Source: Tectiglobus sp965224045
Lineage (GTDB): Bacteria; Pseudomonadota; Alphaproteobacteria; Rhizobiales; Hyphomicrobiaceae
DNA length: 64,000 nt
NCBI GenBank assembly: GCA_965224045.1
Contig: CBDCYD010000007.1
Span: forward strand, 186,001-250,000
Direction: 5' to 3'
Positions 34,416 to 43,364 of this stretch are shown here, in pieces. Below the pieces are notes generated by a model that searched no databases, was not told where the DNA came from, and saw only the letters and a program-made list of their open reading frames with translations. Position numbers and translations under genes: made by a program. Positions within the stretch are counted from its first letter, which is position 1. Each line of letters starts with the position of its first letter.

Positions 34416-35372
34416 TCAGGCACCGCCTGCGGAAACGGGATGACGTCGCGCTGCACGCAGGCGTTCGAAATCCTCGTCCGCGTGATAGGAAGACCGCGTC
34501 AGCGGCGACGCCGCCACGAGCGCAAATCCCTTGGCAAGGCCGATCCGCTCATACGACTTGAACTCTTCCGGTGTCACGAACCGTTCGACGGCCGCGTGCT
34601 TGCGGGTTGGCTGCAGATACTGCCCGATGGTCAGGAAATCGACATCCGCCGTCCGAAGGTCGTCCATCAACTGCAACACTTCCTCACGTGTCTCACCAAG
34701 TCCGACCATGATCCCGGACTTGGTGAACATCGACGCGTCGAGCTCCTTGACGCGTTGCAGCAGGCGCAGGGAATGGAAGTAGCGTGCACCCGGGCGGATC
34801 GCGAGATACTTTGACGGCACCGTCTCGAGATTGTGGTTGAAGACATCCGGCCTCGCGGCCACCACGATCTCCAGTGCTTCGTCATCCTTGCGCAGGAAGT
34901 CCGGCGTCAGAACCTCGATCGTGGTTTTCGGTGTTGCCGCCCGTATGGCCTCGATCACGTCGGCAAAATGCTGCGCGCCGCCATCGCAAAGATCGTCACG
35001 ATCAACTGACGTGATGACAACGTGCTTGAGTGCAAGCTGGGCGACCGCCTTGGCGACATTCTCCGGCTCATCGGGATCAAGCGGCGCCGGAAGACCGGTG
35101 CGGACGTTGCAGAATGCACAGGCCCGCGTGCAGACGTCGCCCATAATCATCATCGTCGCATGGCGCTTGCTCCAGCACTCGCCGATATTTGGACACCCTG
35201 CTTCCTCACAGACCGTGTGGAGATTGTGCTTGTTGACGATTTCTTTCGTCTCGGCGTAACCAGGCGAGCCGGGCGCCTTGACCCTGATCCATGCCGGTTT
35301 GCGCAATACGGGGCTGTCCGGACGAGCCTGCTTTTCCGGATGGCGCGGCGTGTTGTCTACCAGTGTGACCAT
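34416..35372 (-). CDS. lipA: Lipoyl synthase LipA
   Basis: Radical SAM enzyme that inserts sulphur at C6 and C8 of protein-bound octanoyl groups, completing lipoate on the E2 and E1-beta subunits encoded nearby. The 318-residue protein has auxiliary-cluster Cys55, Cys60 and Cys66, the radical SAM motif Cys81, Cys85 and Cys88 (CTRACAFC) and the C-terminal RSSYHA that supplies the serine ligand. The ATG at 35372 has no clear Shine-Dalgarno. Proximity to pdhABC and lpdA fits its role. Confidence 0.97.
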   Translation of the reverse strand: MVTLVDNTPRHPEKQARPDSPVLRKPAWIRVKAPGSPGYAETKEIVNKHNLHTVCEEAGCPNIGECWSKRHATMMIMGDVCTRACAFCNVRTGLPAPLDPDEPENVAKAVAQLALKHVVITSVDRDDLCDGGAQHFADVIEAIRAATPKTTIEVLTPDFLRKDDEALEIVVAARPDVFNHNLETVPSKYLAIRPGARYFHSLRLLQRVKELDASMFTKSGIMVGLGETREEVLQLMDDLRTADVDFLTIGQYLQPTRKHAAVERFVTPEEFKSYERIGLAKGFALVAASPLTRSSYHADEDFERLRAARRHPVSAGGA

Positions 35373-35470
35373 ATTGAGCGATCGCGCTTCAGTTGTGACT
35401 AGCTATAGGTAGCTGCTCCTAAGCGCTTCAACAATCGTCCGAAAATGTCACAGGCCTGTCGGATGCCGCC

Positions 35471-35752
35471 TTACCGGCCGAGAATGCGGGCAAGCACGAT
35501 CACCAACAGCGCGCCGATCGTCGACACGGCGATTTGGTTGCCCCACACACCGAAATCGAATGGTAGATTGAGATAGCCCGCCTGAACCAGGGCACCGCCT
35601 ATGAAGGCCCCGATAATTCCCACCACCACGTTACGGAACAGCCCGCCGCCACCAAGCAGCAGGCCGGCCAGCCAGCCGGCGATCAGCCCGTTGACCGCCA
35701 TTACGATGTAAGGCCAGTAAGGTGTCATCTGCTCCAAAACGTTATCCTCCAA
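35471..35752 (-). CDS. GlsB/YeaQ/YmgE family small membrane protein
   Basis: A 93-residue hydrophobic protein with three glycine-rich membrane segments: YIVMAVNGLIAGWLAGLLLGG (about 15-35), FRNVVVGIIGAFIGGALV and IAVSTIGALLVIVLARILG. It fits the transglycosylase-associated GlsB family, small stress-linked membrane proteins of unknown mechanism. It is followed by lipA (98 bases) and preceded by a second, similar small membrane protein, so the pair may be a tandem duplication. Confidence 0.8.
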   Translation of the reverse strand: MEDNVLEQMTPYWPYIVMAVNGLIAGWLAGLLLGGGGLFRNVVVGIIGAFIGGALVQAGYLNLPFDFGVWGNQIAVSTIGALLVIVLARILGR

Positions 35753-35782
35753 GCAAAGCGGATCGCGAGGGCATTGCCCCCT

Positions 35783-36037
35783 TCAAGCGACGATCCGTGC
35801 AACACTAACGACAATTACAGCTCCGATGGTTGCTGTTGCAATGCGCGCGAGCAGCGCATTTTTGATACCGAGGTTGATGCCCGACGCCTCCAGGACGAAC
35901 CCGCCGAGACATGACCCGAGCAACCCGCTGACGAGGTAGCCGATCAGTCCCCAACTGGAAGGGCCAACAAGGTACGAGGCAAGATATCCAGAAACCACTC
36001 CGACAATGGCCATCACGATCAGTGCGCGCTGGTCCAT
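35783..36037 (-). CDS. Small membrane protein, GlsB-like
   Basis: An 84-residue protein with three predicted membrane segments: ALIVMAIVGVVSGYLASYLV, GLIGYLVSGLLGSCLGGFVL and LARIATATIGAVIVVSVARIV. The Gly-rich spacing and size match the neighbouring GlsB-type protein, although the sequences have diverged. The start at 36037 (MDQRALIV) has AGAGG upstream; the frame continues further but without hydrophobic pattern. It lies between lpdA and the other small membrane protein on the same strand. Confidence 0.72.
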   Translation of the reverse strand: MDQRALIVMAIVGVVSGYLASYLVGPSSWGLIGYLVSGLLGSCLGGFVLEASGINLGIKNALLARIATATIGAVIVVSVARIVA

Positions 36038-36114
36038 CCTTTGTGCCTCTTGTGGTTTTTGGGGCGCGGTCCTGCAACCGGCGAGCCTCATCGTCGTTCT
36101 GCAGTTCGCGAAAA

Positions 36115-37554
36115 CTACATGTGAATGACGCGGCCGTAAGCATCCAGGACGCTTTCGTGCATCATTTCGGAAAGCGTCGGATGAGGAAACACGGTATGCA
36201 TTAGATCTGCCTCGGTTGTCTCGAGTTGCATCGCCACGACAAAGCCCTGTATCAACTCGGTGACCTCGGCGCCGATCATATGCGCACCAAGCAGCTGTCC
36301 GGTCTTTGCATCGAAGATCGTCTTGACCAAACCTTCGGGTTCACCGAGAGCCACGGCTTTACCGTTGCCTTGAAACGGAAACCGGCCGATACGGGTCTCA
36401 TAGCCGGCCTCGCCTGCACGCGCCTCAGTAAGCCCGACCGATGCGATTTGCGGATGACAGTACGTACACCCAGGTATGTTCGTCTTGTTCAGCCCGTGCG
36501 GCTCCAGACCGCTGATGGATTCAATACAAATCACGCCTTCATGCTCCGCCTTGTGTGCGAGCATTGGCGCGCCGGCCACATCGCCGATCGCGTAAATCCC
36601 GGCAACGTTGGTTCGGCCGACCTCATCGACAACGATGTGGCCACCGTCGATGGCGACACCGGCGTCTTCAAGACCGAGCCCTTCGACATTGCCGACCACA
36701 CCGGCCGCTGAAATGACGACCTCGACGGCAAGGGTCTCGCGCGCGCCGCCGTCCGGTTCGATCGTCACCTGCGACTGATCGCCAGACGTCTCGACGCGCG
36801 CGACTTTGGCACCCGTCAGGATGCGCATGCCCTGTTTTTCAAACGCCTTGCGCGCCAAGCCTGAGATCTCTGCATCCTCGACCGGCAGGATTTGCGGCAA
36901 CAGCTCGACAACCGTGACCTCCGCTCCCATCGTTCGGTAAAACGAGGCAAACTCGATGCCGATGGCACCGGAACCGATGATCAACATGGAGCGCGGAATT
37001 CGCTTTGGTACCATCGCCTCGAAATAGCTCCAGATCCGCACCCCGTCCGGTTCGATTCCGGTGAGAACACGCGGTCGCGCGCCGGTCGCAATGACGATGT
37101 GACGGGCCTGATACGAGCCTGCGCCCAGGACGCCTTTCGGTGCGGCATGCTGCGGTTGAACGGCGGCCTTTTCGCTCTCACCTACGCGGATTTGCCCGCC
37201 ACCTTCGATGACGGCCTCGCCCCAGATGACGTCGACCTTGTTTTTCTTCAGTAGGTGGCCGACGCCACCGTTGAGCCGGCCAGAGACGCGACGCGAACGC
37301 CCGACGATGGCGGCCGGATCCGGCGCGACGTCACCGCTGATCGCGATACCGTAGTCCTTGGCGTGGCGTGCAAGGTGCAGCACCTCTGCGGAACGCAGCA
37401 AGGCCTTTGTCGGGATACAGCCCCAGTTGAGGCAGATCCCGCCGAGGTGCTCACGCTCGACAACCGCTGTCTTCAGTCCCAACTGAGCCGCCCGAATGGC
37501 AGCGACATACCCGCCGGGGCCGGCCCCGATCACGATGACATCATAAGTCTTCAT
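36115..37554 (-). CDS. lpdA: Dihydrolipoyl dehydrogenase (E3) of pyruvate dehydrogenase
   Basis: Flavoprotein that reoxidises dihydrolipoyl groups with NAD+. The 479-residue protein starts MKTYDVIVIGAGPGGY (FAD site), with the redox disulphide Cys41/Cys46 in GGICLNWGCIPTKAL, an NAD-binding GSGAIGIEFASFY and the C-terminal HPHPTLSE dyad. An insertion (QPQHAAPKGVLGAGSYQARH) before the ATGARPR motif is characteristic of the E3 linked to PDH in Rhizobiales. It is part of the pdhA-pdhB-pdhC-lpdA-lipA cluster. Confidence 0.96.
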   Translation of the reverse strand: MKTYDVIVIGAGPGGYVAAIRAAQLGLKTAVVEREHLGGICLNWGCIPTKALLRSAEVLHLARHAKDYGIAISGDVAPDPAAIVGRSRRVSGRLNGGVGHLLKKNKVDVIWGEAVIEGGGQIRVGESEKAAVQPQHAAPKGVLGAGSYQARHIVIATGARPRVLTGIEPDGVRIWSYFEAMVPKRIPRSMLIIGSGAIGIEFASFYRTMGAEVTVVELLPQILPVEDAEISGLARKAFEKQGMRILTGAKVARVETSGDQSQVTIEPDGGARETLAVEVVISAAGVVGNVEGLGLEDAGVAIDGGHIVVDEVGRTNVAGIYAIGDVAGAPMLAHKAEHEGVICIESISGLEPHGLNKTNIPGCTYCHPQIASVGLTEARAGEAGYETRIGRFPFQGNGKAVALGEPEGLVKTIFDAKTGQLLGAHMIGAEVTELIQGFVVAMQLETTEADLMHTVFPHPTLSEMMHESVLDAYGRVIHM

Positions 37555-37701
37555 GTGCACCTGGTTCCGACTGGTAGATGAGACGCGTGCCTTTCCCGCC
37601 GCCGGACGCATCCGCGTCTTGAAACGGCACCACGGCACAGACTGCGGCTATCAACCAGCACGCCGGAGACCCCAACGTTCGAAAACTCGATGTTGTGACG
37701 C

Positions 37702-37980
37702 TCAAAGATGGCACTTGTTTCCAAGATAGGTATTGAGCAACCCGTTGTAGCGGGCAACGTCCGCCCGTTGCTTGGGTGACAATTTGGCCCCGCGCGCGGC
37801 TGCATCAGCGCGCTGGTGCACGCCACGGGCCTCGTATTTGCGCAACTGGCGCTGCACATCCTTGCAGCTCCCGACCATGCCGAGACCGCCCCCAAGATCA
37901 CCACCTCCGGCACATCCCGAAAGCGCCAACCCCAGTGTCAAACCCGCACCCATCCGACGCGCGACCCGAAACAACGACAT
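37702..37980 (-). CDS. Small putative lipoprotein of unknown function
   Basis: A 92-residue protein with a lipoprotein signal peptide: basic start, hydrophobic GLTLGLAL and the lipobox LSGC with the lipidated Cys near residue 23. The mature part is Gly-rich, then helical and charged (KDVQRQLRKYEARG, LSPKQRADVARYNGLL), and ends with a Cys close to the C-terminus (GNKCHL). I do not recognise a family. It lies between lpdA and another lipoprotein inside the PDH cluster. Start could be either Met at 37980 or 37989; neither has a strong Shine-Dalgarno. Confidence 0.65.
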   Translation of the reverse strand: MSLFRVARRMGAGLTLGLALSGCAGGGDLGGGLGMVGSCKDVQRQLRKYEARGVHQRADAAARGAKLSPKQRADVARYNGLLNTYLGNKCHL

Positions 37981-38093
37981 GTCCAACATCGAAACAAACC
38001 ACAGTAAACCCGCCCGGCTTCAAACCACCACACCTCGCGAAGGCAGACAAGCGTTCAAACGCCTCATTCCCAGCAGCTGTTGGCCGGCAAACA

Positions 38094-38127
38094 CAAAAAA
38101 GGCCCGCGATCTCAAAACTGCGGACCT
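38094..38127 (-). terminator. Rho-independent terminator after the 131-residue lipoprotein gene
   Basis: Read on the minus strand, AGGTCCGC and GCGGGCCT form an 8-bp stem (one U-G pair) around a 12-base loop, followed at once by six T residues (AAAAAA at 38095-38100 on the plus strand). It begins about 60 bases after the stop codon of the lipoprotein gene and would separate it from the next lipoprotein and lpdA. Confidence 0.7.
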
Positions 38128-38188
38128 AATCTGAGGCATGCTCGTTGCACCGTGTCACCGCACCTGAACGCCTGCGGGTCGGATACCT

Positions 38189-38584
38189 TTAGGGCTTCTT
38201 GACCGTCGCGGCCGCAGCCTTGGCTTGGCTCGCCGTCGCCTGTCCGCCCTGCACGGTCGCTTGAGCCGTGCGCGGCAGCTTCGAGCAGCGGGCCTGGAAT
38301 TCGGCATTGGCCTGATTGAATTCGGCTACTTTTGTCAGCGCCGAACGCTTGACGACAACAGTCTTGCTCTTGCCGGTTGCAGCCTTTTCGACGCGACCGA
38401 TCGTGCCTTCCTGGCGCAGCAGCGCGATACGGTTCTGCAAAGCCAGACACGCAGGATCGACCGGTGCGGTGGCAACCTGCTGCTTAGAAACCGCGCCCGT
38501 TGTCAGGGTGTTGGTCCCGTCGTTGGCACACCCCGCGACCAGCCCGCAAGCCATCGCCGCAGAACTTACAATAATGAAGCGCAT
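38189..38584 (-). CDS. Putative lipoprotein of unknown function
   Basis: A 131-residue protein with a lipoprotein signal (MRFIIVSSAAMACGLVAGC; lipobox LVAGC, lipidated Cys19). The strong ribosome binding site GGGGAGG 5 bases upstream fixes the start at 38584 although the frame is open further. The mature protein has two further Cys residues (DPACLALQ and FQARCSKL), possibly a disulphide, a short helical region and an Ala/Gln/Thr-rich tail. No family recognised. It follows pdhC by about 200 bases and ends in its own terminator. Confidence 0.7.
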   Translation of the reverse strand: MRFIIVSSAAMACGLVAGCANDGTNTLTTGAVSKQQVATAPVDPACLALQNRIALLRQEGTIGRVEKAATGKSKTVVVKRSALTKVAEFNQANAEFQARCSKLPRTAQATVQGGQATASQAKAAAATVKKP

Positions 38585-38787
38585 GGGCGCCTCCCCTTTC
38601 GTCGAATCACCAAACCAGTGGTTCGATGCTTGCGCGCCAGTCAGACCGCCCACAACCCGCCCCGTCACCTATTGCGTGGATATGTCGTCGATCCAACGGC
38701 GGTCCCGGAAATACTGACATTGCTGTGGTGCAAGTGCAACAAACGTCGAGGAATCGACTGTGCAGGGCCCGTTGCAGACGGCGACGG

Positions 38788-40248
38788 TCAGACCAGCATG
38801 CGCACCGGGTCTTCGACGAAGCGCTTGAATGCATTGAGCAATTCGGCGCCCACCGCGCCGTCGACCACGCGGTGATCGCAAGACAGCGTGCAACTCATGA
38901 TTGTGGCCACCTCGATCGTGCCATTGACCACGACAGCCCGCTGTTCACCCGCACCCACGGCAAGGATCGTTGCATGCGGTGGATTGATCACGGCATCGAA
39001 GGATTTGATGCCGTACATGCCTAGATTTGAAATCGAGGTCGTCCCGCCCTGATATTCGTGCGGCGCCAGCCGCCGGTTGCGCGCCCGTGTGGCCAGATCC
39101 TTCATCTCGTTCGAAATTTCACCGAGTGTCTTGAGTTCTGCGTGGCGAACGATAGGTGTGAACAGTCCGCCCTCCACGGCAACCGCCACACCGACATCCG
39201 CATGGCGATGCTGCAACATGCCCGCTTCGGTCCAGGTTGCGTTTGCGGCCGGAACTTCCCTAAGCGCCAGCGCCAGCGCCTTTATCATAAAGTCGTTGAC
39301 CGAGAGCTTGTAGGCACGCGGACCCTCCTTCGGGGCCGCTTCATTCATGCGCCCGCGTGCCCGAAGCAATTCGTCAAGCACGCACTCCACGGTCATGTAG
39401 AAGTGCGGGATCGTACGCTTTGATTCACTCAGGCGTTCGGCAATCACCCGGCGCATGCCGTCATGCGGAACGATGTCGTAGCTCTCGCGATCATATAGTG
39501 CGAGCACCTTGTCATCCGCCATCGCCGCGAAAGCGATGCCCGAACCCGGCCTGTCGACCACGGTGGATGGCGCCGCCGCCAGTGCCGTGCCAATCGCTGA
39601 CGGTGCCGTTTGATCGCCACCCGATGCCGCCATGGCAACCACGTCTTTCTTGACGATCCGTCCACGCGGCCCGGTTCCGGTCACGCGGTTGAGATCAAGC
39701 CCGCTCTCGGCCGCCAGGCGCCGTGCCAATGGCGAGGCGAACACACGCCCCGCGCTGCCGCCGTCCTTGGATCGGCGCCCGACTGCTGCCGTTGACGCTG
39801 CCTGTTGAGTGAACGTTGTCGTCGCCGGAGCCTCCACGGTGCCCGATGGCGCCGCAGGCTGCATGACGCGCCTGGCAACGGATGGTTCGTCGGCCACATC
39901 TTCAGGCGCGGACGTCTGTTCTACTGGCGGGGCTTCAGCGGCATTTTGAGACGCTGCATTCTCATCCGTCGCGACACTGGTTTGCGCCAGCGCGGCCGCA
40001 TCCTCGCCGTCTTCAAGCAAAACGGCGATAGGAGTATTGACCTTGATCCCTTCTGCGCCCTCGGCGACCAGCAACTTGCCGATCTTGCCATCGTCGATGG
40101 CTTCCACCTCCATGGTCGCCTTGTCGGTCTCGATCTCGGCAACGACCATGCCGACGTTGACGGCATCGCCCTCCTGCACAAGCCAGCGCGCGAGCTTGCC
40201 CTCTTCCATGGTCGGCGAGAGTGCCGGCATGAGAATTTCAATCGCCAT
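38788..40248 (-). CDS. pdhC: Pyruvate dehydrogenase E2, dihydrolipoyl acetyltransferase
   Basis: Core of the pyruvate dehydrogenase complex, transferring acetyl groups to CoA. The 486-residue protein has one lipoyl domain (1-78, lipoylated Lys43 in ETDKATMEVEA), an Ala/Pro/Thr-rich linker, the E1/E3-binding domain (about 165-205, FASPLARRLAAESGLDL) and the catalytic domain ending with the active-site DHRVVDGAVGAELL. The start at 40248 fits the lipoyl domain exactly; the upstream open frame overlaps pdhB and is Cys-rich nonsense. pdhB ends 35 bases upstream. Confidence 0.97.
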   Translation of the reverse strand: MAIEILMPALSPTMEEGKLARWLVQEGDAVNVGMVVAEIETDKATMEVEAIDDGKIGKLLVAEGAEGIKVNTPIAVLLEDGEDAAALAQTSVATDENAASQNAAEAPPVEQTSAPEDVADEPSVARRVMQPAAPSGTVEAPATTTFTQQAASTAAVGRRSKDGGSAGRVFASPLARRLAAESGLDLNRVTGTGPRGRIVKKDVVAMAASGGDQTAPSAIGTALAAAPSTVVDRPGSGIAFAAMADDKVLALYDRESYDIVPHDGMRRVIAERLSESKRTIPHFYMTVECVLDELLRARGRMNEAAPKEGPRAYKLSVNDFMIKALALALREVPAANATWTEAGMLQHRHADVGVAVAVEGGLFTPIVRHAELKTLGEISNEMKDLATRARNRRLAPHEYQGGTTSISNLGMYGIKSFDAVINPPHATILAVGAGEQRAVVVNGTIEVATIMSCTLSCDHRVVDGAVGAELLNAFKRFVEDPVRMLV

Positions 40249-40283
40249 CCGTGCCGCCCCTTCCGCTGGCCTCCGCCTCCGCG

Positions 40284-41756
40284 TCAATCCACATAACAGA
40301 CCGCCTTCGCCGCAGCGACGACCTGGCCGGCATTGGGCAGCGCCAAGCGCTCCAGGTTCGCTGCATAGGGCATCGGCACATCGGCGCCGGAAACCTTCGC
40401 GGGTGGCGCATCCAAATGGTCGAAAGCGTGAATGGCAACCTGCGCACAAATTTCCGAACCGACCGAACACACTGGCCAGGCTTCTTCCACGGTCACGATC
40501 CGGTTGGTCTTGCGCACGGACTGCAGGATTGTGTCCCAGTCGATCGGCCTGAGCGATCTCAGATCGATCACCTCCGCGCTAATCCCTTCTTCGGCGAGCT
40601 GATCCGCCGCTTCAAGGGCGTAGACCATGCCGCGCGCGAACGAAACGATCGTTACATCATCCCCGTCCCGCGCAATGCGAGCCTGACCGATGGGGATCAG
40701 CCAGTCATCCGTCTTTGGTACAGCACTGCTTTGGCCATAGAGAATTTCGTTTTCCAGAACGAGGACCGGATTGGGATCGCGGATCGCGGACTTGAGCAGA
40801 CCCTTGGCATCAGCCGCATTTGAAGGCGCGACCACCTTCAGGCCGGGGCAATGCGCATACCATGCTGAATAACACTGCGAGTGTTGGGCTGCGACCCGCG
40901 CGGCGGCCCCGTTCGGCCCGCGAAAGACAATCGGGCAATTCATCTGCCCGCCCGACATGTAGAGTGTCTTTGCTGCGGAGTTGATGATCTGGTCGATCGC
41001 CTGCATGGCGAAGTTCCAGGTCATGAATTCGACGATCGGCCTGAGCCCGGCCATCGCCGCCCCGACACCGATCCCGGCAAATCCCTGCTCCGTTATCGGT
41101 GTATCGATAACGCGCCGGGCACCGAACTCCTCGAGCAAGCCCTGACTGACCTTGTATGCGCCTTGGTACTCGGCAACTTCCTCACCCATCAGGAAGACAT
41201 CATCGTCGCGACGCATTTCTTCGGCCATGGCATCACGCAATGCTTCCCGCATCGTCAATGGCTCGGTGGCCGTGTCCTTGGCAAATTCCGCCTCCGACCG
41301 AGAGGCGGAAGTCGCGGGGGCCACAGGGGGTGGTGCAACGATCGTCGGCTCTGAACGCTCGTCCTGACCGCCTGCAGCACCGTTGGTCGCCCGCCGGGGC
41401 GACGGTTGCTCCTCAGCGAGAGCGGTTGTCGAGGATGCAGCCTCTTCTCCCACCGGAGCGGCTGACGGGGCGGTTGACATTGCGGGTATCGGCATGTCTC
41501 TGGACACGCCGTTTCCATCACCGTCGATGATTGCGATAGGCGTGTTGACCTTCACCCCTTCCGTACCTTCGGCGATCAGGATTTGCGCCAACTTGCCTTC
41601 GTCGACCGCCTCGACCTCCATGGTCGCCTTGTCGGTCTCAATCTCCGCAATCACCATGCCCGACGTGATGACATCGCCTTCCTTCACCAGCCATCGCGCG
41701 AGCTTGCCCTCCTCCATGGTTGGCGACAATGCAGGCATCAGGATTTGTGTCGACAT
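40284..41756 (-). CDS. pdhB: Pyruvate dehydrogenase E1 beta with N-terminal lipoyl domain
   Basis: Beta subunit of the heterotetrameric E1 that decarboxylates pyruvate. The 490-residue protein is longer than ordinary E1-beta (about 330) because of an N-terminal lipoyl domain (1-78, Lys42 in ETDKATMEVEA) and a Ser/Pro/Ala-rich linker. The E1-beta domain begins near TMREALRDAMAEEMRRDDDVFLMGEEV. The lipoyl domain is nearly the same as that of PdhC. This architecture is known in Rhizobiales and relatives. It follows pdhA by 55 bases. Confidence 0.97.
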   Translation of the reverse strand: MSTQILMPALSPTMEEGKLARWLVKEGDVITSGMVIAEIETDKATMEVEAVDEGKLAQILIAEGTEGVKVNTPIAIIDGDGNGVSRDMPIPAMSTAPSAAPVGEEAASSTTALAEEQPSPRRATNGAAGGQDERSEPTIVAPPPVAPATSASRSEAEFAKDTATEPLTMREALRDAMAEEMRRDDDVFLMGEEVAEYQGAYKVSQGLLEEFGARRVIDTPITEQGFAGIGVGAAMAGLRPIVEFMTWNFAMQAIDQIINSAAKTLYMSGGQMNCPIVFRGPNGAAARVAAQHSQCYSAWYAHCPGLKVVAPSNAADAKGLLKSAIRDPNPVLVLENEILYGQSSAVPKTDDWLIPIGQARIARDGDDVTIVSFARGMVYALEAADQLAEEGISAEVIDLRSLRPIDWDTILQSVRKTNRIVTVEEAWPVCSVGSEICAQVAIHAFDHLDAPPAKVSGADVPMPYAANLERLALPNAGQVVAAAKAVCYVD

Positions 41757-41811
41757 TCTGCAATTCTCTCGGTGATCTCATTCAAATCCCGGCGGGCGCG
41801 GATAACGTAGA

Positions 41812-42816
41812 TCATGCTCCGACCGGCACCAGCACGTCAGTGTAGAGTTCGCTGTCGTCAGGTTCCGGGTCGTTCTGGGCAAACTCGGCCGCAGCATTGA
41901 CGATCCCTCTGATTTCGCGATCGATCGCCTTCAATTCGTCTTCACCGGCACGCCCGTTCGATAGCATGCGGGCGCGCACTTGTTCGATCGGATCTTGCTC
42001 GGCACGCACCTTGTCGACTTCTTCGCGGCTGCGGTATTTCGCCGGGTCCGACATCGAGTGTCCGCGGTAGCGATAGGTCAGCATTTCGAGAATGTAGGGC
42101 CCGCCACCGTCACGGACCTGCTTTACGACACGTTCGCCGGCAGCCTTGACAGCGCGCACGTCCATGCCGTTGACCTGTTCGCCCGGTATGGCGAATGAGC
42201 TGCCGCGTTGAGAGAAATCCGTTGTTGCCGCGGCACGCTCGGTTGACGTCCCCATCGCGTACTTGTTGTTCTCGATGACGAACACAACTGGCAGGTTCCA
42301 AAGCTTGGCCATGTTGAACGTCTCGTAGACCTGCCCCTGGTTGGCTGCGCCGTCGCCGAAGTAACAAAAACACACGTTGGACTTGCCGCGGTACGCATTG
42401 GCGAAAGCGAGACCGGCCCCGAGCGGCACCGAAGCCCCGACGATCCCGTGGCCTCCGAAGAAATTCTTCTCTTTCGAAAACATGTGCATCGAGCCGCCCT
42501 TGCCGCGTGAATAACCACCACGACGCCCCGTCAGCTCCGCCATCACCCCGTTGGGTTCCATTCCTGTCGCGAGCATATGGCCGTGGTCACGGTAAGTGGT
42601 GATCACCTGGTCGCCATCGACGGCGCACATTTGCAGCCCGACGACGACCGCTTCCTGCCCGATATAGAGGTGACAAAAGCCTCCAATGAAGCCCATGCCG
42701 TAGAGCTGGCCGGCCTTCTCCTCGAAACGTCGAATGAGCAGCATATCCCGAAAGGCCTGCAGCTCTTGTTCGGCGCTCAGCTCGGCTACCGCGTCCTGCG
42801 CAACTGTTGCTGTCAT
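41812..42816 (-). CDS. pdhA: Pyruvate dehydrogenase E1 alpha
   Basis: Thiamine diphosphate-dependent alpha subunit of E1. The 334-residue protein begins its core at FRDMLLIRRFEEKAGQLYGMG, contains the TPP/Mg motif GDGAANQGQVYETFNMA...ENN and the phosphorylation-loop-like YRYRGHSMSDPAKYRSREE. The start at 42816 (MTATVAQDAV) with GGAG upstream gives the family length; the frame extends upstream toward ftsB but without homology. It is the first pdh gene and follows ftsB by 142 bases. Confidence 0.96.
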   Translation of the reverse strand: MTATVAQDAVAELSAEQELQAFRDMLLIRRFEEKAGQLYGMGFIGGFCHLYIGQEAVVVGLQMCAVDGDQVITTYRDHGHMLATGMEPNGVMAELTGRRGGYSRGKGGSMHMFSKEKNFFGGHGIVGASVPLGAGLAFANAYRGKSNVCFCYFGDGAANQGQVYETFNMAKLWNLPVVFVIENNKYAMGTSTERAAATTDFSQRGSSFAIPGEQVNGMDVRAVKAAGERVVKQVRDGGGPYILEMLTYRYRGHSMSDPAKYRSREEVDKVRAEQDPIEQVRARMLSNGRAGEDELKAIDREIRGIVNAAAEFAQNDPEPDDSELYTDVLVPVGA

Positions 42817-42958
42817 GTAGGCGAGCTCCACGCATTTCTCGAAGTTCGGCGCCTGGCCCGTCGCATTGTCTCCGGATGAGGCCCAGACAACGCCCGAGGA
42901 TATACGAGCCAGAGCAGGCCTGCCAACCAGCATCCGCCACCGATCGCGCACAATCGCG

Positions 42959-43249
42959 TCACTGCTGAATGATGATGTCCTGCGGAAAGGCAAAGCCAAG
43001 ATCGCGCCGCGCAATCTCTTCGACAAGATCCGCCGCCGGCGGCTCATCGCTCAGAAGTCTGACGTGCCGGCGCAAGCGCGCGTGTACGGCCTCAAGGCTC
43101 TTGATCTCCCGCGTCAGCTCGGCTGAGCGTTCGACCAATCTGGATTGAGCCTCGAGACCGTACCTACCGTTAATCGCGTGCTGAGTGAAGTAAGCCGACA
43201 TTGCTAGGCAGCCAAGCAAAACGAGATAAGACTGCACCGACTTCCTCAT
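42959..43249 (-). CDS. ftsB: FtsB/DivIC-like septum formation initiator
   Basis: Small bitopic division protein of 96 residues: a short cytoplasmic start (MRKSVQ), one membrane segment (SYLVLLGCLAMSAYFTQHAI, about 6-25), then a coiled coil (SRLVERSAELTREIKSLEAVHARLRRHVRLL) and the conserved C-terminal EEIARRDLGFAFPQDIII. FtsB joins FtsL and FtsQ in the divisome. The location between eno and pdhA is the usual one in alphaproteobacteria. The frame is open upstream, but the start at 43249 gives the expected topology. Confidence 0.9.
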   Translation of the reverse strand: MRKSVQSYLVLLGCLAMSAYFTQHAINGRYGLEAQSRLVERSAELTREIKSLEAVHARLRRHVRLLSDEPPAADLVEEIARRDLGFAFPQDIIIQQ

Positions 43250-43364
43250 CTGCCGCTCTTGGGTGGTGGGACGCAACACATTTCTTATTCCGCAATCGGG
43301 AACTCTGAGACTGTACCCCATCACCCTTAATCGCAGGTAAACCGCCGTCCCACCCCGAGAATAT

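Noticed and set aside
43265..43353. GTGGGACG and CGTCCCAC in the eno-ftsB gap as a paired structure
   Set aside because: The arms are about 75 bases apart with no supporting internal structure; most likely chance.
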